Shown: one piece after another, positions 36,466 through 48,647 of the stretch | Numbering within the stretch: the first letter of the stretch is position 1 | How the letters are laid out: the number at the start of each line of letters is the position of its first letter | Source of the DNA: Pezizomycotina sp. ARF18 | Taxonomy: Eukaryota > Ascomycota | Reading direction: 5' to 3' | Length of the DNA stretch: 64,000 nucleotides | Assembly (NCBI GenBank): GCA_002224055.1 | Contig: AZLU01000215.1 | Span: forward strand, 1 to 64,000 | Made by a program: the position numbers and the translations under genes | The notes under the pieces: generated by a model | Database searches by the model: none | Told to the model about the DNA's origin: nothing | What the model saw: the letters and a program-made list of their open reading frames with translations, nothing else

Positions 36466-37490
36466 GGTGAAAGGGAAAACCGATGGCTCCCACGCTCGCT
36501 ACTGGACCGAGCTAAAGCTCCCTTAAACGGCTGCCTTCGTTGCGGTTTTGATGGTAAAGTGAATGTTTCTTCTCAAGACCAGGCCCTTTTCAGCCTAAGA
36601 GAAATAGAGCACTACAAAGTAAATTGATGACCCGACCTTGGTGTTTATGTAGGAGGAGAAAGAGAGTGACTTTTGCTTTTCTTCTACTTTGCGATAGTTG
36701 GTTTTTTATTATTTCACAGAAAAGTAAACCTTCCTCCCTTAGAGACTTAGTAAATTATCTGTCCTTGTGAACAGGGAAGTTAACGGTCCAAAGAAAAAAA
36801 AAGGTTAAAAAAAAGTGCCTGGTCCGAATTTAAATTCGAGTTTGCTCTATTTAAGAAAGGAAGAGCTCGTCATCATACTTCCAAATTTTTTCGGTGGTGG
36901 TGGGGGGGTTGCCGAAAACGTGGGGCACCAAAAAGAAAGTATAAAAATCAGTAAGAATAGATCCTGGCTGGTAGTTTTTTTTAAATATACCACAACTGCC
37001 GTATATAAATATCGAGAGAGTTCTGTGCCCAATTGACGTCCAACGCCACCGAGTATCGCGGATTTGTATTCGCTTCTTCTTCTTTTTTAATCATGTATTC
37101 TCATAAATGGCTCGGGTTTTGCAGATAATAGCTAATTTGAGAAGACGTTGAGTTTTCGAATTGCGGTGGATGCTACAATGTTATTTGTTATTTCCACCGA
37201 TACATTGAAAAAATAAAAAATAAAATAAAAAAAATATATAAATAAATAAAAATTAATAAAAAATCGTCCTTAAGTAGTGCTATTGCGACCTTTAATTCTT
37301 ATTCTAAGACCGTTTCAATTCTATTCATTACTTTTCTTTTGGTCTTTCTTCAAGGGTTACAAAATATCATCTTTAGCTTCTTTTATATATATATATATAT
37401 ATAATATAAAAGAGAGATCAGTCCGTCCCACCCAATCTTTTGATATCCGCAGTTACCATATCTATTTGCCTCATGATATTACTGTAGTTG
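36466..37490. other. Intergenic region upstream of VMA2
   Basis: 5' flank of V-ATPase B and 3' flank of the HAUS4-like gene. It is AT-rich, with a G-run near 36900-36908 and a (TA)n run at about 37383-37403. No gene seen. Confidence 0.5.
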
Positions 37491-38804
37491 TTAACCAGCT
37501 CTTTCATCTCCTGCCCGCGCTATCGTACTCTTGAGCTCCCCTTCCGCAGCCTTCTGTCGCTGAAGCAGTCTCACTTTCGTGTCCTTCAGGTGGAGGTGAT
37601 ACCGTTCCAAGGCGTTCAGCATTTCCGGGCTGTATATCTGATCGAGGGCTTCAAAGTACAACACCTTAAGTTTCCCTTCGAATCCTTCCGACACCAGCGC
37701 CAGGTGCTTTGCCTGCGCTTTAGCCGCCCTGGACACGATGCCGCACTTCGTCTGCTCGATTACTTTGATCAGTCTCTCTATTACCTGCTCATAGAGGCAT
37801 AGAACTTCGTCCAAGGATGATATCGTAGCCTTTCGAGCGTCGCTCAATTGTTCTCTTTTCTCGTCGACGTCTTCGAGTAGACTATGCACCCGTCCGGGCA
37901 GCATCTCGATCCGCTCATCTTGAGGTATATCAGGTTCTATAATGAGACAAGGAAATCAAACGTGTTTGTCTAAGTAAAGAAAAATCTTCTATAATTAACT
38001 ATCTAAGCAAAAGTTACCGATTATGCGTACCTCCAACGAACGCTATATCCGCAAGGATTGCAATATCCTTTTCGATATGTGTCGACAACGTTCTAGTGAT
38101 TAAGGCGAGAGATTCCTGGAAAGGGGTTCACTGCGTCAACGAGGGATCTCTCCGTGGTTCTTTGGAAAGGTGCATATATTCGTACCTTGAACTTTTTAAG
38201 ATCGTCCTGACGAAGTTCCTCCGAGAGTTTGGGAGGCAGATCTCCGCCTCGTGGATAGAGTATCGAAACCGCCACATCAATTATATCTAAGAGCTAAGAA
38301 CAATTAGAAAGTGAAAACCGAATACCTATATAGATAACTTGTTTAGACAAGTAGGGAATGAGAAAAGGGATTGGCGAAATGTGTTCTCCCTTTCTCTTTC
38401 TCTCTCTCTCTCTCTCTTCATTTTCTTTTTGGGTGCCTGAGAACATGGAGACGCACACCTCGCGAGGAAGCCCGTTCTCTCGGCTTGAGAGATTTCTAAG
38501 GTAGTTTTCAAGAAGTTTCCGCTTCGCCAATTCCTGGCGGACGCTGTCGAGTTTCTATATTGAGGAACATAGCAATAAAGTATTTTAGCAAAGGTGTTCC
38601 CCAGAGGCCTTTCGCAAGGAATTATTCACATATATTTTTTCTTTTGTAGGGAACGCCTACCTCTTCTATATCATTCCTCCGTTTCGTCTTTGCTTCGTCC
38701 TTAATTGTAGCATCGGGATTGAGCTTATTCTTTACCAAATCCTGATAGAGTAATTTGAATTGGGGATTCTTTTTCAAAACCTCATCCGGAACGAAAGGGA
38801 TCAT
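37491..38804 (-). CDS. Coiled-coil protein, probable augmin subunit HAUS4-like
   Basis: Augmin recruits gamma-tubulin to pre-existing microtubules; HAUS4-like subunits exist in filamentous fungi. The assignment rests on overall pattern, not a signature motif. The likely start MIPFVPDEVLKKNPQFKLLY at 38804 resembles the family's N-terminal segment, followed by LVKNKLNPDATIKDEAKTKR. The next exons read RKLLENYLRNLS and DLPPKLSEELRQDDLKKFK (38210-38255), ESLALITRTLSTHIEKDIAI and LADIAFV. The last exon is a long helical block: LPGRVHSLLEDVDEKREQLS, EVLCLYEQVIERLIKVIEQT and LERYHLHLKDTKVRLLQRQK, stop at 37491. Four exons, about 300 residues. Divergent from SART1. A (CT)n tract at about 38390-38418 sits in an intron. 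Compared with other genes here it needs few indels. Confidence 0.55.
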
Positions 38805-39209
38805 CACGAAGACGACAGTGTAGAAAATATTTTCCTCCTGGTGGTTGTACAATATACTGAGGGTGAAGAAGTATTTAAACGCGTCGGGTAGCGTTCCTGC
38901 GCGGATATTATAATGGCCCAATAAAAGATGTCGTGGTACAACACTCCCTTTGTCTCTTTTTAGGTAGAGAGCGTGTAACTAAATTAACCTCTGACCAGAT
39001 AAAGGAAAATTCGCCTCTCTTTAATTACCTTCTTTTTTTTTTTGACTCTCGTTACTTCTTCAAGCCTCCTGCACTCCTATTTCTCACCAGTACTATTCAT
39101 CCAACAACCCCTCATCAACACATATTAATATACAGCTACAAATAGTACGGTCTCTTATAACCCTGTTCCCTCTCTCCTCTCGCATCTCTCGCGGAACGAA
39201 AACAAAACA
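38805..39209. promoter_or_regulatory. Shared divergent intergenic region HAUS4-like / SART1
   Basis: About 405 bp separate the two divergent starts, so both promoters must lie here. Pyrimidine-rich DNA at 39030-39110 precedes the SART1 leader. No specific sites recognised. Confidence 0.45.
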
Positions 39210-41410
39210 ATGCCTAAAGATGATGCAGAGTCAATCTCGATCGAGGAGACTAACAAGATTAGGGCATCGCTCGGCCTAAAACCTCTACGTGTCGAGCCAA
39301 AGAATGAAGCGGCAGCGCAACCACCACCGCAGCCGGCGAAGGATGAGAAGACGAAGGATTCATTCTCCATAGAAGAAACTAACAAGCTGCGCCAGGCTTT
39401 GGGACTAAAGCCGCTCAGGAAGAATGATGACGAAGATGGGGCACCGGGCGGGACAACAGTTTCGACTCCCAGGAGAGGCGCGCCGTCGACAATTGGAAAA
39501 AGCATCAGGAGGAGGCCGACAGGAAACTCGCCAGAGAGAGGAGAATCGAGGCTGTAAAGAAGGCAAAGGAAACCGCGGCGAGGCTGACGAAGCTCGAAGG
39601 AAAGGGCCTGGCAGACGACGACGATGAGGAAGATGCCGCCACGTGGGTGAAGAAGCAAAATAAGAGGCAAAAAAAGCTCGCCGAAAAGTACGAAAGGGAG
39701 CTTGCCGAGATGGAGGCAGAAGCGCAAAGGGAAAAGAAGGACTATACGTCAAAAGATATGGCCGGCCTACGAGTGGGGCACGATGTCGAAGATCTGCAGG
39801 ACGGAACGGATGGAACAATTCTCACACTGAAGGATGCTACAATTTTAGATAATGAAGGTAAGAATAAACCTGACCACCTGTTTTCTTTTGTTCCTTCTTT
39901 CTATATTTTCTCATTTTCTTCATATATTTGCTAACGGCCGTGGGACCTCTGTAGATGAAGGGGATGAACTTGTGAACACGGAATTGACCGAACGCGAAAA
40001 GCTCAGGGACAAGCTTGACCTCAAAAAGAAAAAGCCTGAATATAACCCGTATGAGGAGGACGATGACGGACTCAATAAAAGTGTTCTTGCCAAGTATGAC
40101 GAGGAAATCGACGGCAAGAAGAGGAAGCATTTCGTCCTCGACGATACTGGCAGCTCAGGGCTTGTTGAAGGAAGGGACGCATCGAGAAGGGAACAAATAG
40201 CACAAAAGCTGAAGAGGATACCAATAAATCTCGACTCTATACGGACGGAAGAGGCTTCTGATTACGTGGACCCGTCGACCGTCAAAATTCGCAAGCCGAA
40301 GAAGAAGAAAGCGAAAACATCTCGGCGCCGTGTTGAGGACGAAGAACTAGACATGTTCATGCCCGAAAGGACCGCAAACGGAGATGGGATGGAAATCGAC
40401 TCGGGAGCTGCTGAGAAAACGAAAAAGGTCGACGCAGCGGAGTCATTTGTTGATGATGATGATCTTTCCAGTGCACTTGCTTTACAACGGAAAGCTGCTC
40501 TAAAGAAGCGCAAGGTGATGAAGCCGGAGGATATCGCCCGTCAGCTCCGCGAAGAGTCCAAACCCGAACCCGAAGATGCGGAAGGCGAACCTGCTCTTGT
40601 TATTGACGAAACGAGCGAGTTCGTTTCTTCCCTCCGTGCGCCTGTTGTCCCCGAGCGCCGCAAAGTAGTCAAGGCCGCATCGGCACCACAAGAATCGCCG
40701 GAGCCGCAGGAGCCCGCCGCTGAGAAGGACATCGATATGGAGCGCGGTAGCCCGAAGATGAGGACGAAGTTATGCAAGAAATTAAGCAGGAAGAAGAAGA
40801 GGAAACCGAAAAGAAGACCGAGGCAACCTCCGAACTTACGTCGACCGGTCTGACCGAGGAGACCACGATCGGCGTCGGTGTTGCGGCAACTCTCAAGATG
40901 TTGAAGCAACGCGTGCTAATGGACGAAGCTGCAGATCCCGAAGCTCACAGAAAGCTCAGAGAACGGGACACTTTCCTAGCCAAACAGCGCCAACGCCAAG
41001 CGGAAGCGGAGAAACGCGCACGAGCGCAAAGGGAGAGGGATAGGAATAGCGGCAAGTTCGATCGCATGAGCGCTAGGGAAAGGGAAGAACACGCCCGGTG
41101 GGAAAATAGGCAAAGGGACCAACAGGAAGCGCGAGAAGCGGCGCAGAGCTTCAAGGACTACAAGCCCGAAGTTAACTTGGAGTACAAAGATGAATACGGC
41201 CGTAACATGACTCCGAAGGAAGCGTTCAAGTACCTGTCTCACCAATTCCACGGTAAAGGATCCGGCAAACAGAAAACGGAGAAGAGGCTCAAGAAGATTG
41301 AGGACGAGAAGAAGCGAGCCGCCGCGAGCAGTCTTAACCCCGAGGGCATGGTCTCGACTGTTGCTAACGCTGCTAAACTGTCCAAGAAGCCTGGCGTGCG
41401 TCTCATGTGA
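39210..41410 (+). CDS. SNU66: U4/U6.U5 tri-snRNP protein SART1/Snu66
   Basis: Snu66/SART1 is a tri-snRNP protein needed for spliceosome activation and binds the ubiquitin-like protein Hub1. The start [20 protein letters not shown] at 39210 gives a first Hub1-interaction (HIND) element at residues 10-26, and [17 protein letters not shown] at 53-69 is a second. After one missing base near 39463 come [40 protein letters not shown] and [18 protein letters not shown]. An intron at about 39856-39953 follows. Exon 2 reads [20 protein letters not shown] and FVLDDTGS, then Lys/Glu-rich text. After a second frame change near 40750 it reads [19 protein letters not shown] and the signature C-terminus [20 protein letters not shown] with [18 protein letters not shown]. 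Stop at 41410. About 700 residues, fitting the family. Confidence 0.93.
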
Positions 41411-41996
41411 TTATTTGCTACTTTTTTTAATACAACTCGCTTCAGCATCAATATGTAAGATACTAGATTCAAATAATTATAGGACTGGCGTTTGTTTTTA
41501 CCGAATCCTGTTTTAAATTGATTCAACTTGTATTGCATTTCTGGCGCTGGCAAGAGGATCCATCTGTGCGCAAAAAGTAGAGCGATATGGATGTATATAT
41601 TCGACAAAAAAAAATTGATTTTTTTGGATAAAAAAATAAACGATACACTTACAACCCCGGCACGTAGAGGCTCACCCCGATACAGTTTGCAGCGCTGATT
41701 ATAATACTTCTAGTTTGAAAGGTACAGGCAGGAGATCCATTTAGATAAGCCGCTCAAAACTCCAGTGTTATACATCCATGAAAAACAAAGTATAAGAAAT
41801 ATATCGTATATCAAGCAGCTCTACTATTCCTAAAGTTACATGTATAGCGGCCGGAACGCCTCCTCCTTCGCTTAAAAAAAACCACAAGATATGTATTTAG
41901 AAACAAATAGAACGAGAGAAAAATAATCTATTAAAGAACAGTAGATAGGAATCACTAGAGGAACCCGATTCACTTTCTTAACCGGGAGATGACAGT
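41411..41996. other. Convergent intergenic region
   Basis: 3' flanks of SART1 and PTH2, AT-rich, with a short A-run at 41606-41614. Nothing else seen. Confidence 0.45.
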
Positions 41997-42892
41997 TTAT
42001 AATAGCTTGAGGTGTCCAGTGATCTGATCTACTACAGATTTCGGGGCTACAGAAAAAAAAATCGTCAGTTCTTGAAGTCTTAATTCTTGCCATGCCGAAA
42101 TAAAAAATGATATATGATATCTTACCCGGGCCAACACCAAGAACTGTCGCACTTCCGGCAGCAATTTGAGTACGACCTTTCTAGGATGTCAGCAATCGAG
42201 ATATGTTCTTCATCGTTTCAATCAACACGCATATTTCATATAAAGGCAATTTTGCTGTACCTGCATCCCGAACCACCTTCGCAATAACGCCATACTCATG
42301 GCCGTAGCTTGTAGCATCATCATGTCTTCCTCGCTGTCTATTTTGAGGGCAATCTTTGCCTGGCCGGTCCTTTCCCACCGCCGGAGGATACTGGGTACGA
42401 AGGCTCTGGCGGCTTTGTAACAGTATAACGTTGCGTGACCACACTGCGCGGCCATTTTACCCTTGGTCATGCCCAAGTCACTGCGCACAATAAGGACCTA
42501 GGAGACGAATATTCCAAAATGGATTAGTCTCAGACTACTTATGGACTCAGTTGTTCATTATTATCTTTTTGTCGAAGTAGAAGCCCCTTCCTCCTTACCA
42601 ATTTGCATTCGCCGCCTACCGAGGTGAAATTTTGCAGATCTGAGGGTTGTAGATCGTCTTCGTCATCACTCTCCTCCGACGTAAGGCCATCATCCCCTTC
42701 TTTTTCGCGCAGCTTTTGGAAGAAATGGGACGTAGGGTCGACGGGTACCTCGGGTTTCGAGGCGGTTTCTACGACAGTGGACCTACTGGCAGTTGGACGC
42801 TTTGATCCGATATAATAGCCGCTGAGCCCGGCGATCAGGGCGGTCGCAACGAGGGGGATGAAAAATGCTGGGGTCGTCATTCGAAAGCTCAT
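41997..42892 (-). CDS. PTH2: Peptidyl-tRNA hydrolase 2
   Basis: Pth2 releases peptidyl-tRNA stalled from ribosomes; the eukaryotic enzyme is anchored to the mitochondrial outer membrane. The start MSFRMTTPAFFIPLVATALI at 42892 leads into a membrane segment (FIPLVATALIAGLSGYYIG), then an acidic linker (GLTSEESDDEDDLQPSDL). After an intron comes the enzyme core: VRSDLGMTKGKMAAQCGHAT, with the catalytic-face KGK and QC-HAT residues, and AKIALKIDSEEDMMMLQATA (42310-42490). The following frame reads GVIAKVVRDAG, then a small exon GRTQIAAGSATVLGVGP (42130-42180) and a last exon APKSVVDQITGHLKLL with stop at 41997. The 5' leader has a run of 14 G at 42928-42941, which makes frames extending further upstream suspect. 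One or two indels in the third exon. MTTP at 42880 is an alternative start. Confidence 0.9.
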
Positions 42893-43351
42893 ATCTTCAT
42901 TTAGGAAAAGAAGAAAATGCGCAAGCTGGGGGGGGGGGGGGAAGGAAGCGCAGCGAACGCTCCGGGGGTGACGGGAATCTCGCTTTAAGAGCACCTTATA
43001 CGAAAAGTAAATGCGCTGTAGTCAGCATGGAAGAGTGATGCGGAGTACCTGTCGCGGAAATAATACTACGACATACGGAAAGAGGCAAAACGTGGATGCG
43101 AAGGAAGGAGGAGTAGGAGAACAAAGGGATTACGGTAATCTAATCAGCGCTTTTTAGCCTTTCCGAAGCCCTGGATCCTGTGATGAAAAAGGGTTGGTTC
43201 TGTGACTCCTTGTGTGTCACAAGAGAGGTAGTAAGAAATGTGTTGAGGTAGAAAGGAAGCCCACTGAAAGAAGCTTTCTTCGTCCATCCGTGCTGTAGTA
43301 GTAGAGGGGGGAATATATTCCGGCCCGGTTTAAAATTCTTTGTTCCTTGTA

Positions 43352-43386
<35 letters not shown>

Positions 43387-43710
43387 AACAGTCCGACCAC
43401 GCGGCGGTTATATTTTTTTTTTCTCGCCCCTTTGAATTTCGTTACTTTGTTCGTTGCTCAACTTTTCTCTCTTCAACGTCATAATAATACCGATTGAAAG
43501 CTCAATTGGCTTGTATCATTATATCACGCATCTCGTCATTACTTGATCTATATTTTTTGAAAAAATTGTTCAATTTCAAATCCAAGTAAGCAAAAATTGG
43601 TTTCAAGCTGGACTTCCGTCCATCCAATTCTAATAATTCTTATTCTTTGTGTAACTTTCTTCTACGGATAATGTGATGCCAGAGATTAACAGCTACTTCA
43701 TTTAGCCGCA
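42893..43710. promoter_or_regulatory. Shared divergent intergenic region PTH2 / AAT
   Basis: About 820 bp lie between two divergent genes of mitochondrial function. It contains a 14-G run at 42928-42941, a T-run of 28 at 43354-43381 and a second T-rich block at 43412-43422. No specific regulatory motif is recognised. Confidence 0.45.
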
Positions 43711-45960
43711 ATGTTTGTTCAGAAGGCGTCGCTTACTGCCGGTAGGGCAGCAACGCTTGCTCCCACAGCGTTTCGAAGTTCTACCGCCCGAGCTGCGATC
43801 ACGGTCGCGTCCCGATCCGTTTCCTCCTGGGCGGATGTTCCTCAAGGACCTCCTGTAAGAAGAACACGCACGATATTGCTGATGGAATTGCAGAAGATCT
43901 GGGCCTTCCTAGATTTATTTCTTGCCCTTAAACCATTTGATATTCAAAAATTGCAGCGACCAAATGCTAATTCTTGATTTCTCCGCAATAGGATGTGAGC
44001 TTGACGTGAAAAGAAGATGAACAAACAACAGAAAGAAACATGAACTTGCTGCAAGGAATTCAACGCTAATTGTATCGTGTACCTGATTTTGAGTAGGCGA
44101 TTCTCGGTAAGCTTCCGTTTTAGCCATCTAATCTCCAGTTCAGGCTGCCGTATTAGGAATTGTGTTTTAATTAACTAAAGTTGGGTTTACAGGCATCACC
44201 GAAGCTTTCAAGGCAAGCACCAATAACAAAAAGATAAACGTTGGTAAGTGTTCAGTCGTCTTCTTCTTGCAAGACACTTCCGTACAGTGTTATCACCAGA
44301 GATATACGTTGCTTTCTCGGTCTTTTCAAATCTTGTAATTCGAGAATTTCAACGGCAGCTGACAGGGATATTTTGATATATAGGCGTCGGAGCTTATCGC
44401 GATGATTCGAATAAACCCTATGTTCTGGGTAGCGTCAGAACGGCAGAACAAAAGATTGCGAGCACCAATATGAACAAGAATATGCGCCTATTACCGGGCA
44501 GGAAGCCTTCAGGAAGCACGCATCGGAGCTCGCGTACGGTAAGGGTTCGCAGGTCATAAAGGACGATCGCATTGCAGTAACCCAGTCAATCTCTGGTACT
44601 GGCGCTCTCCGTATCGGTGGGGCTTTCTTCGAAAGGTTCTACCCCGGAGAGAAAACGATCTACCTTCCCACCCCGACTTGGGCCAATCACGGCCCGATCT
44701 TCAAAGACAGTGGTCTCAATGTTAAGTCATACCGTTACTACGACAAGAGCACCATTCAGCTTGACGAAGCGGGGCTTCTTGAAGACTTGAAGAGTGCTCC
44801 AAATGGCTCGATAGTTTTGCTTCACGCTTGTGCACACAACCCAACTGGAGTTGACCCTTCCAAAGAACAATGGCAGAAGATATCTGATGTCGTCAAGGAA
44901 AAGAACCATTTTGCCTTCTTCGACATGGCTTATCAGGGCTTCGCCTCTGGAGATTGTGATCGGGATGCATATGCCTTGAGGTTGTTCGTCGATGAGGGAC
45001 ACAATGTCGCTTTGTGCCAGTCCTTTGCCAAGAATATGGTATCCTCCCCTTACGAATCTCACGCTCATATTATATTATATTTGCTGCTCTCGTTACGGTA
45101 ACTAATTTACAGTTTGGGAGACTAGGGTCTTTACGGAGAAAGAGTCGGTACATTCTCTCTCGTCACCAGCTCGCAGGAAGAGAAGAATAGGGTTGAAAGC
45201 CAGCTCAAGATTCTTATCAGGCCTATGTACTCGTAAGATATACTCCCCGCCAACACCAAGACTGGCAAATATTAGGCTTTAGGCCACTAACACGGTAGTT
45301 ATGCCCTTCTTTTCTAGTAACCCGCCAATCAATGGTGCAAGGATCGTTACGGAAATCCTCGGACACCAAGCGCTGAGAAGCCTCTGGCTGGCAGAAGTAC
45401 AAGAGATGGCGAACAGGATGAAGAAGATGAGGAGCGAGTTGAAAAGACCAGCTTGAGAAAGCTGGCTCGCAGCGTGATTGGTCTCATCTCACGTCCCAGG
45501 TACAAAAATCTTTGAGCATTTATCCGTGACAGCCTGTAGCACTAACGGATACGGCGTAGATTGGCATGTTTATTTATACCGGCCTGACCCCTCAGCAAGT
45601 TGACCGTCTCAGAGATGAGGTACTGTGTTCTCCAACATTAATTATTTTCTGCTATTTCAATTCAATATTACAATACTGAAAAATCTCTACTTTAGTTCGC
45701 AATCTTCGGCACGAAGGATGGCCGGTAAGCATTGTCACTCAAACTTGGCTTTTAATTCGCGGTCATTCCATTGTGAAATATTACCGTTTGCTAACTCTGT
45801 TTTTTCGATAGTATGTCCGTTGCGGGAATCAACTCGAAGAATGTTGAGTAAGTTGGCGACTTCATGCCGTTCTCTTATATGTTGAGATACTTGCCATTGC
45901 TAATCCTTTCTCCTCCACAGGTACCTGGCCAATGCAATCCACACGGTTACAAGCTCATAG
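43711..45960 (+). CDS. AAT1: Mitochondrial aspartate aminotransferase
   Basis: This PLP enzyme interconverts aspartate/2-oxoglutarate and oxaloacetate/glutamate and acts in the malate-aspartate shuttle. The start at 43711 yields a basic, Ser/Ala-rich mitochondrial presequence ([20 protein letters not shown]) before [11 protein letters not shown]. Later exons read [17 protein letters not shown] and [20 protein letters not shown]. The main exon reads [60 protein letters not shown] (substrate and PLP contacts) and LCQSFAKNM, where the Lys is the Schiff-base residue. It continues after an intron as [18 protein letters not shown]. The C-terminus has [20 protein letters not shown] and [12 protein letters not shown], stop 45960. 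Eight or more short introns. Indels are visible near 44480 and 45450. Length matches the family. Confidence 0.95.
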
Positions 45961-48582
45961 ATTGCATTATAGACTGAGAAAAGAAGCTTAAGACGTTCTC
46001 ATTTCATATAGCTGTCTTTACTCATTCAGATATGTCGGACTATCCTCAAATATCTTCCATCGTCCTTTAAATCTGTTTTCTCTAATACTTCAAGCATACC
46101 GGGAATATTTGAATCAAGACAAAAAGAAAGAAAAAAAAACCACAAAAAATTAAGAAAACACATACTTCTGTATCAAAAAGTTCCATCCACAAATTATATA
46201 ATTAACACAACATCAATCGAAACAAGCGAGTCTAAATGGCCAGACGTATTTGTTCCTTTTAGTTGCCAGTAAACCATGGTATTCGGAGACTATATGTATA
46301 AAGTTCAGATAGAAATAAAACTGTACTGGTTGTTAGATAGAGAAGTACGAAAAGCGATCCCTAAATTAGCCCTTAAAAGAATACCTCCTGTAATATATGC
46401 CTTTGGGAGTTTTTTTATTGGTTTTTTTATGTAGACAAACTACTATTAACAAGTATATATATATATATATATCCACGTGGGTAATACCATCACTATCTCT
46501 CTCGAATATATTGATAATATGATTAATGATTGCTCACTCCAGAGATTTCTCCGCAAGCAATCCAACGAATTCCTCCTACCTGGATCCTCTGAGCAATTCA
46601 GGCAACAGCAGGAGGCTTGAGCTTAATGTTCCTTACCCCTTTCTTCTACTTCTTTTCCTTTTTATTTTTAGGCGTAGCGTTGTTGGATGAGGACGCTAAT
46701 TCTATAATGCCAGATTTGTGCAATGTGCAGTACGTGGTACATTTTCCGGATCTTTGGACTTTCGCGATCGCCAGCTACGGAACAAGCCATGATCTAGCTA
46801 GCGCCCAGTCGTCCGAATAGTACACAGGGCTTCTTCTCTTCTCTCTCCTCCGACAGAAATGAAAAAAAAAAAAAATGCTCTGCATTACTCGCCATAATTT
46901 CTTTGACAAGTTTTCTTCTTTTGCTCTTTTTCCCCTACTCTTTTCTTTTTTCTGTGTTAAAAGAGGGAAAAATCATTGCTGCGTTTCCAACCTGTATATC
47001 ATCCATCATATTAATCAAAGAAAGCAAAAAAAAGGAAAGAAACGAAAAAAAGGTGTTTCCAGAACGTCTAGCTGCTCATTAGCTCAATATCTCGGACGCC
47101 CCCGCTAACCACATATTGCATATAGTTTTTCTTTCCCCTCTTCTCAGTTCCTTCTTCATGCATGCTACTTGCAGGTTCGCTGATTATTGAATACAAGTCG
47201 ATTATATAGGTGGAATGTTCAAGGCGTCCAATACATTTGCAGCTTTTGCTTTTGGCGACTCGCGAATCATCCGTTCTAAAGGACGGTCGATATACGTCCT
47301 CTCTCAATGCAACCTCGGGCTGGCTCTCTTCTTTTCCCCCTTTCACCGTTGGGATCTCCCTTGTGGTATGAAAGTGTTCCCCTCCACTTTTAGACTTTTC
47401 ACCCTTGGTACTACAAGCAGGCTACTCTTTTTCCAAAAAAAAAAAAAAAAAAAAAAAAAATTCGAGCGCAGATATCTCGAGGCTATAGTTTCACTGAAAA
47501 GACTAGAGAATAAGATATCAAAAGGTATTGCAACGTTTCTCTATCGAACCAATGAGGAATTCTTGTGCACGGTTTGAAGAACAGATTTCTGTTACTTTTT
47601 GCAGTCTCTCGATCATATTCTCCAAGCGAAAAGCCATCCAGGCGACTTCTTCCCTTTTAGATGCAGGGGTTTTCAATTACAGGTAAGGCAGAACAGGCGA
47701 AATAATAACAAACGACCGACGATTAATAAGGTGGCTTTGAACACTACGGGAAGGTATAAGCGAAGAAAGCTCCTTGCGGGGGCCCAAGGAACGCATGGCC
47801 GCCTCTCGCGAAAGAGAAATAGGGACCCACGGTAATAGTATTTATTTGGATGAATATATAAAAGGGTAATAGAACACAAAATGGACAGGGCTATCTTCTT
47901 GTAAGACGCAAAATTATATCATCAGTGCAGCGGGAGAGAGAGAGATAGAGAGAGAAAGAGTATGAGAGGAATAAAAGCAAGACTATATTTCGCAAGATTT
48001 TTGGCACCTGAATTTCTTTTAGAGAAGGATAATTTTATTACTATCTCTGATATACGAAATACCATTATAATTCTTAGTAATAATTGTAAATATCGAGTGG
48101 TACCTTGCTATTTGTTTACTACTTACTTATCTTAAAAACAACAATAATATATGGCCCACTAATATAGCCCACTAAGGCGAGATATTGGTATTATATATTG
48201 CACTGGCGCGCGCGCTTCGGGTACCTCTTGACTTCAAAGTATGATAGTCTATAAATTCAGCGGAAATTAGCAGATAAGCCCGTCTCTTCTAATTCTCCCC
48301 CCCCCCCCGCTTTTTTTTTTTTATAAACATCTTCCTCGCTCCTTTTTCTGCTTCTGATTTTCCCTTCTCTCGTTGGATCATCAATATCAAGAGGCACATG
48401 AGTATATAAAGGTGCTGAATAAAAGCGGACCATGTGCTGAATCCGAGATTCCAAGACGAATATCGATATATCTGCTCACGCCATTCCTATATTATATTAT
48501 TACGTATCACTCCCTAAGTGATAGCTCAAAAACAAAAACAAAAAAAAAAAAAAAAAAAAAAAAGAAAAAAAAAAGAGAAGAA

Positions 48583-48585
48583 GGA

Positions 48586-48645
<60 letters not shown>

Positions 48646-48647
48646 AA
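48583..48647. repeat. (GAAA)n microsatellite
   Basis: About 16 uninterrupted GAAA units follow a 23-A run at 48541-48563. The repeat explains the Lys/Glu/Arg-rich open frame across it. Confidence 0.95.

Noticed and set aside
39155-39818. Long minus-strand frames
   Set aside because: They are antisense shadows of the charged SART1 exon on the plus strand.
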